DNA from: CAZPZR01 sp964591105
Lineage (GTDB): Bacteria; Bacillota; Clostridia; Lachnospirales; Lachnospiraceae
Length of the DNA stretch: 16,998 bases
Assembly: GCA_964591105.1 (NCBI GenBank)
Contig: CAZPZR010000040.1
Span: forward strand, 1 to 16,998
Direction: 5' to 3'
The position numbers and the translations under genes were made by a program. Below, piece by piece: positions 14,166-16,998 of this stretch. The notes beneath the pieces are model-generated. The model was not told where the DNA came from and did no database searches. It saw only the letters and a list, made by a program, of their open reading frames with translations. Each line of letters begins with the position of its first letter. Within the stretch, counting starts at the first letter, position 1.

Positions 14166-14861
14166 ATGAGCGGACTCTACCTCATGGGGCTCATTACAAA
14201 TCGAAGCCTGCGAAGCAAATATCAAGAATTTTTTAAAGAAAACAATCTTCAGATTACTTTAGGAACTCCCGGAGCTGGTACCGCTAGCAACGAGATTCTC
14301 AACTATTTTGGTATGGAAGCAACAGAAAAGTACATTTATTTTGCTTTTGTGACTTCCTCAACGTGGACACGCATCAAGCGCGGATTATACGAAAAGATGC
14401 GCATTGATATTCCAGGTCGCGGAATTGCATTCTTAACACCTCTCTCCAGTATTGGTGGGAAGAATACTTTACAATATCTTACTGTAAATCAAGAAATTAA
14501 AATCGAGGAGGAAAGCACCTTGAAGAATACAGATTATGAACTTCTAGTCACAATTGCAAATGCCGGTTACACAGACGTAATCATGGACGCCGCAAGAAGC
14601 GCACATGCTCCCGGCGGTACAGTACTTCATGTAAAAGGAACTGGTGCTGAATACGCACAGAAGTTTTTCGGCATCTCATTGGCCGAAGAAAAAGAAATGA
14701 TTTTTATTGTGGTTCGTACATCACAGAAAAATGCAATCATGAAAGCGATTATGACCGATGCAGGCATTGAAAGTTCTGCCGGTGCAATCTGCTTCTCCCT
14801 TCCAGTTACAAGCGTTGCTGGAATTCGAATGTTGGCTGACATAGACGAAGAGCTGGATTAA
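14166..14861 (+). CDS. Tandem PII-like (GlnB-fold) signalling protein
   Basis: 231 residues holding two PII-like units. Unit 1 (about 1-98) is divergent but keeps the B-loop region IPGRGIAFLTPLSSIGG (82-98). Unit 2 (about 122-220) is closer to the family: DYELLVTIANAGYTDVIMDA, then APGGTVLHVKGTG (148-160), EEKEMIFIVV (174-183) and AGAICFSLPVTSVAGI (205-220). PII proteins sense ATP/ADP and 2-oxoglutarate (or other small molecules) and bind membrane transporters. Here the short loop after GGTVLH lacks the classical uridylylation tyrosine segment. AGAGGG lies 7 bases before the ATG. Its place directly behind the DUF1538 gene makes that membrane protein the likely target. The stop codon falls in the loop of the operon terminator. 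Confidence 0.88.
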   Translation: MSGLYLMGLITNRSLRSKYQEFFKENNLQITLGTPGAGTASNEILNYFGMEATEKYIYFAFVTSSTWTRIKRGLYEKMRIDIPGRGIAFLTPLSSIGGKNTLQYLTVNQEIKIEEESTLKNTDYELLVTIANAGYTDVIMDAARSAHAPGGTVLHVKGTGAEYAQKFFGISLAEEKEMIFIVVRTSQKNAIMKAIMTDAGIESSAGAICFSLPVTSVAGIRMLADIDEELD

Positions 14862-14877
14862 CCCCAGCTCTTTTTTT
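14849..14877 (+). terminator. DUF1538-PII operon terminator
   Basis: AGAGCTGG/CCAGCTCT 8-bp stem, loop ATTAACC, then seven T's. The hairpin includes the last codons and the stop codon of the PII-like gene. There is no T tract on the other strand, so it does not obviously serve the convergent EamA gene. Confidence 0.9.
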
Positions 14878-14884
14878 ATCTTTC

Positions 14885-15778
14885 CTATTCTTTTCCTCTT
14901 TCCGGCAAACTTAAAACTGTAAGCGCTACCAACGTCACTGCCAGTCCCAAAAGCGCAAATATCGTCGGTTTTTCATCAAAGAACACAACTCCCATAATCA
15001 TAGCTGCCACAGGCTCTCCAGCCGCAAGAATAGACGCTTTTCCAGCCTCCATATATTGAATAGAGACTGTATATAATATATAAGGCAATGCCGACGTAAT
15101 TAAAGCATGTACAAGGACGAAACTGCCATGCTGCAATGGGCGTTCACACACAAACGTTGCAATTTGATTCCAATCAGTAAGTGGAATCAATGTCACTGCA
15201 ATCACTAACAAACAGTAAAATGTAATCGTAAATCCATGATATTCCCGTTCCATCGCAATCTTAGAGAAAATACTATATAGTGCATAACAAAAGCCTGCAA
15301 TCGCACCTAATAAAATTCCCAGGTTGTCCAATCTCATACCCGCAGTCTGCTCAAACACACCACTTACAAGGACACACCCACTGACCGCTAAAATCACACA
15401 CAACAGCTTTTTCTTCGTGACTTTCTCCCCAAAGAACATTGCCGCCATAATCAAGACATACACCGGTGACAAACTAAGGAGCACAGCCGCCATAGAAAGC
15501 GAAATACGATTGATTGCCTCATTATACGCCAAATTAATCCCAAACATTCCAAACAAGCTTGCTGCACAAAATATCCAAAGATCCTTCACACGGATACGAA
15601 ATAATTTTCTATCATAAATCAACAACCATACTGCCAAAATCGCTACCGCAACCACCACCCTAGATTCCACAATTGTAAAACTATCCATCTCCATTGCTTT
15701 TAAGTAGCGAACAAACACGCCCACTGATCCCCAGAATATTCCCGAAAGAACCGGAAATATCCACACTAATTTCTTCAT
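14885..15778 (-). CDS. EamA/DMT-family membrane transporter
   Basis: 297 residues, about ten membrane segments in two five-segment halves: first half from LVWIFPVLSGIFWGSVGVFV to about residue 140, second from LGILLGAIAGFCYALYSIFS (about 154 on). Each half carries the EamA pattern: PVYVLIMAAMFFGEKVTKKK (about 104-124) and AAGEPVAAMIMGVVFFDEKP (about 252-271), with the E-P/F-E-K signature. Family members export or import metabolites such as amino acids; the substrate cannot be told from sequence. AGGAG lies 9 bases before the ATG at 15778. It is monocistronic and convergent with the DUF1538-PII operon, with only 23 bases between stop codons. Confidence 0.92.
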   Translation of the reverse strand: MKKLVWIFPVLSGIFWGSVGVFVRYLKAMEMDSFTIVESRVVVAVAILAVWLLIYDRKLFRIRVKDLWIFCAASLFGMFGINLAYNEAINRISLSMAAVLLSLSPVYVLIMAAMFFGEKVTKKKLLCVILAVSGCVLVSGVFEQTAGMRLDNLGILLGAIAGFCYALYSIFSKIAMEREYHGFTITFYCLLVIAVTLIPLTDWNQIATFVCERPLQHGSFVLVHALITSALPYILYTVSIQYMEAGKASILAAGEPVAAMIMGVVFFDEKPTIFALLGLAVTLVALTVLSLPERGKE

Positions 15779-15826
15779 CTTCTGTTTCTCCTCATCTCTG
15801 CATTTCCCAATACTTTCATCCCATCA

Positions 15827-15856
15827 ATTCTATATAAAATAACTCGATATTGTCAA
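15827..15856 (-). promoter_or_regulatory. EamA gene promoter
   Basis: Perfect TTGACA (15856-15851), an 18-base spacer and TAGAAT (15832-15827) on the minus strand; a 16-base spacer to TATAGA is an alternative register. About 45 bases upstream of the ATG. Confidence 0.75.
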
Positions 15857-15952
15857 CTATGACTTTCTTAATATGTGCTTCCGATTTTCTTAAGAAACTT
15901 TATAAACATTTCCAGAACTTGACACATCCACTTCACAATTGTTTTCTATAAT

Positions 15953-16089
15953 AACATTATCAAATAAAGAAGCTGACGGTTGTGCTGAGTATCTCGTATG
16001 GCTGTTGGACTTCGCCTAACAATTAGTAATATTTATATAGATTTTTATCCCTCCTGGCTGGTGCAACTGCACCAGCCCTCTCTTTTCTC
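15953..16089 (+). ncRNA. Candidate trans-acting small RNA
   Basis: The 356-base stretch 15779-16134 has no gene. On the plus strand, promoter-like boxes (TATAAT at 15947-15952; TTCACA 15932-15937 with CATTAT 15955-15960 at 17 bases; TTGACA at 15919-15924) precede about 100 bases that are less AT-rich than their surroundings. A hairpin TGTTGG-CCTAACA sits at 16003-16021, then a single-stranded TCCCTCCT (16048-16055) directly before a perfect terminator hairpin. C-rich UCCC/CCUCC stretches near the 3' end are a known seed style in Firmicutes small RNAs that mask ribosome sites. No known RNA family is recognised, and the promoter is ambiguous. Confidence 0.45.
16056..16088 (+). terminator. Terminator of the small-RNA candidate
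   Basis: GGCTGGTGCA and TGCACCAGCC are perfect 10-base arms around AC, followed by the pyrimidine run TCTCTTTTCTC. No U-tract follows on the minus strand, so it points to plus-strand transcription. Confidence 0.8.
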
Positions 16090-16127
16090 AAAAAAAGAGT
16101 TAGCAAATCATCGGATTCACTAACTCT
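16090..16127 (-). terminator. xpt terminator
   Basis: On the minus strand AGAGTTAG/CTAACTCT with inner TGAATC/GATTTG pairing makes a 14-bp stem (two G-U) with a CGAU loop, followed by seven T's. It starts 7 bases past the xpt stop. Confidence 0.9.
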
Positions 16128-16134
16128 CTATACT

Positions 16135-16716
16135 CTATGATTCTCTGAAAACTACAGCTCCTGTCTCAGCATCCATGGATTCTACAATTGCCAAAGATTC
16201 TAACTGATAGCCAAGATTTCTAATAATTCTACCACCGGACTGGAATCCCTTTTCAATTGCAATTCCAATTCCTTCTACAGTTGCTCCTGCTGACTGAACA
16301 ATCTGAATCAATCCCTGAAGTGCACATCCATTAGCAAGGAAATCATCAATCAACAATACATGATCATCTTCGTTCAAAAACTTTTTAGATACGATTACCT
16401 GATTCTGACACTTATGTGTAAATGATTCTACTTCTGCAACATACATCTCCCCATCAAGATTAATGCTCTGTCTCTTCTTTGCAAATACAACAGGTACTCC
16501 GAAATGCTGTGCTACTACACAAGCAATACCAATACCAGATGCTTCAATTGTAAGAACCTTATTAATTGGTTTTCCCTCAAAACGTTTCTTCCATTCTTTT
16601 CCCATCTCATTAAATAAGTCAATATCCATCTGATGGTTCAAGAAGCTGTCCACCTTTAACACATTACCTTCTTTTACAACTCCATCCTTGAGGATTCTCT
16701 CTTCTAAACAGTTCAT
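16135..16716 (-). CDS. xpt: Xanthine phosphoribosyltransferase
   Basis: Salvages xanthine to XMP using PRPP in the cytoplasm. 193 residues, essentially the length of Bacillus Xpt. The type I PRTase PRPP-binding motif VLLIDDFLANGCAL is at 120-133, LTIEASGIGIA at 55-65 and the flexible-loop region AKKRQS at 79-84. AAGGAG lies 7 bases upstream of the ATG at 16716. It has its own promoter and terminator; the partner permease pbuX is not next to it, and the 5' leader is too short for the purine riboswitch that often controls xpt. Adenine PRTase is the nearest alternative but lacks this N-terminus (MNCLEERILKDGVV). Confidence 0.96.
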   Translation of the reverse strand: MNCLEERILKDGVVKEGNVLKVDSFLNHQMDIDLFNEMGKEWKKRFEGKPINKVLTIEASGIGIACVVAQHFGVPVVFAKKRQSINLDGEMYVAEVESFTHKCQNQVIVSKKFLNEDDHVLLIDDFLANGCALQGLIQIVQSAGATVEGIGIAIEKGFQSGGRIIRNLGYQLESLAIVESMDAETGAVVFRES

Positions 16717-16751
16717 ATCTGCTCTCCTTATAATTCGTTTTCGATATGTCT

Positions 16752-16780
16752 ATTATACTGATATGTTGAAATAATTTCCA
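16752..16780 (-). promoter_or_regulatory. xpt promoter
   Basis: TGGAAA (16780-16775), a 17-base spacer and a perfect TATAAT (16757-16752) on the minus strand. The start would fall near 16745, leaving a leader of about 30 bases. Confidence 0.75.
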
Positions 16781-16791
16781 CCTATAAAATG

Positions 16792-16827
16792 AAAAAAACC
16801 TTAGATTCTTAATGAATCTAAGGTTTT
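16792..16827 (-). terminator. Terminator of the tRNA-Val/tRNA-Leu transcript
   Basis: AAAACCTTAGATTC and GAATCTAAGGTTTT form a perfect 14-bp stem around a 5-base loop on the minus strand, with seven T's at the end. It begins 7 bases past the tRNA-Leu 3' end. Confidence 0.93.
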
Positions 16828-16834
16828 CATAAAA

Positions 16835-16921
16835 TGCCGCAGACCGGAATCGAACCGGTACGGGAGTATAAGTCCCGCAGGATTTTAAGTCCTGTGCGTC
16901 TGCCAGTTCCGCCACTGCGGC
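16835..16921 (-). tRNA. tRNA-Leu (anticodon TAA)
   Basis: 87 bases, a class II tRNA. Acceptor GCCGCAG/CTGCGGC; anticodon stem CAGGA/TCCTG around CTTAAAA, giving TAA; long variable arm CGGGA-CTTATAC-TCCCG; T arm ACCGG-TTCGATT-CCGGT; discriminator A. No encoded CCA. Reads UUA and UUG. Confidence 0.97.
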
Positions 16922-16925
16922 ATTC

Positions 16926-16945
16926 TGCAACAGACATTTGTTGCA
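16926..16945 (-). other. Hairpin between the two tRNA genes
   Basis: TGCAACA and TGTTGCA, perfect 7-base arms around a 6-base loop, fill the 26-base spacer between tRNA-Val and tRNA-Leu. There is no U-tract, so it is not a terminator; it may serve as a precursor processing element. Confidence 0.5.
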
Positions 16946-16947
16946 AG

Positions 16948-16998
16948 TGGGACCAATAGGGCTCGAACCTATGACCCCCTGCTTGTAAGGCAGGTGCT
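16948..16998 (-). tRNA. tRNA-Val (anticodon TAC), 5' part outside window
   Basis: The 3' two-thirds of a tRNA: anticodon stem CCTGC/GCAGG around CTTACAA gives TAC; T arm ATAGG-TTCGAGC-CCTAT; acceptor 3' strand TGGTCCC with discriminator A. No encoded CCA. The D arm and 5' acceptor strand lie beyond the window edge. Probably the head or middle of a tRNA operon running into tRNA-Leu. Confidence 0.93.

Noticed and set aside
15919..15952. TTGACA and TATAAT as one plus-strand promoter for the small RNA
   Set aside because: The spacer is 22 bases, too long for a normal sigma-A promoter; other registers are possible, so the promoter is left open.
1..16998. CRISPR arrays, insertion sequences, integrase or phage genes
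   Set aside because: No regularly spaced direct repeats, transposase or integrase motifs were seen; tRNA genes here have no adjacent integrase or duplicated 3' end suggesting an attachment site.

Overview
The window looks like chromosomal DNA from a low-GC, gut-type member of the Clostridia, most likely Lachnospiraceae (Dorea, Blautia or Mediterraneibacter-like). This rests on AT-rich codon use, strong AGGAGG-type ribosome sites, a class II galT, a SAM-I riboswitch in front of metK and tRNA genes without an encoded CCA. Genus is inference only. It is scaffolded draft sequence: a 100-N gap lies inside one gene.

Layout. (1) 1-3602, minus strand: metK (3' part beyond the window) behind a SAM-I riboswitch with a terminator, then murA, a shikimate-kinase-like gene and a small conserved hypothetical, each with recognisable promoters or terminators. 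(2) 3678-3855: tRNA-Arg(ACG) with its own promoter and terminator, minus strand. (3) 3998-5410, plus: a pyridoxal/pyridoxamine kinase followed by an ECF-transporter S component, a probable vitamin B6 salvage pair. (4) 5416-9139: an AraC-family regulator divergent from galK-galT. A perfect palindrome fills the spacer of the galK promoter, and a strong hairpin terminator follows galT. There is no galE here. (5) 9138-10278, minus: an accessory-looking patch with a MqsA-type helix-turn-helix protein, a small possibly frameshifted gene, a 22-bp perfect inverted repeat over the HTH gene's promoter, and a probable gene remnant. (6) 10279-12452, minus: a HelD-type (RNA polymerase-associated) helicase, split by the N gap. 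The gap flanks are identical 55-bp copies, and collapsing them restores a 672-residue frame. (7) 12610-14877, plus: a two-repeat DUF1538 membrane protein with a tandem PII-like protein, an uncharacterised transporter/regulator pair. (8) 14885-15778, minus: an EamA/DMT exporter. (9) About 15950-16090, plus: a probable small RNA with a C-rich anti-Shine-Dalgarno-like stretch before a terminator. (10) 16135-16998, minus: xpt, then tRNA-Leu(TAA) and a partial tRNA-Val(TAC).

Most genes are housekeeping (SAM, cell wall, purine and vitamin salvage, galactose use). The least understood parts are the DUF1538-PII pair, the HTH patch with its inverted repeat, the small-RNA candidate and the shikimate-kinase-like protein with altered substrate residues.
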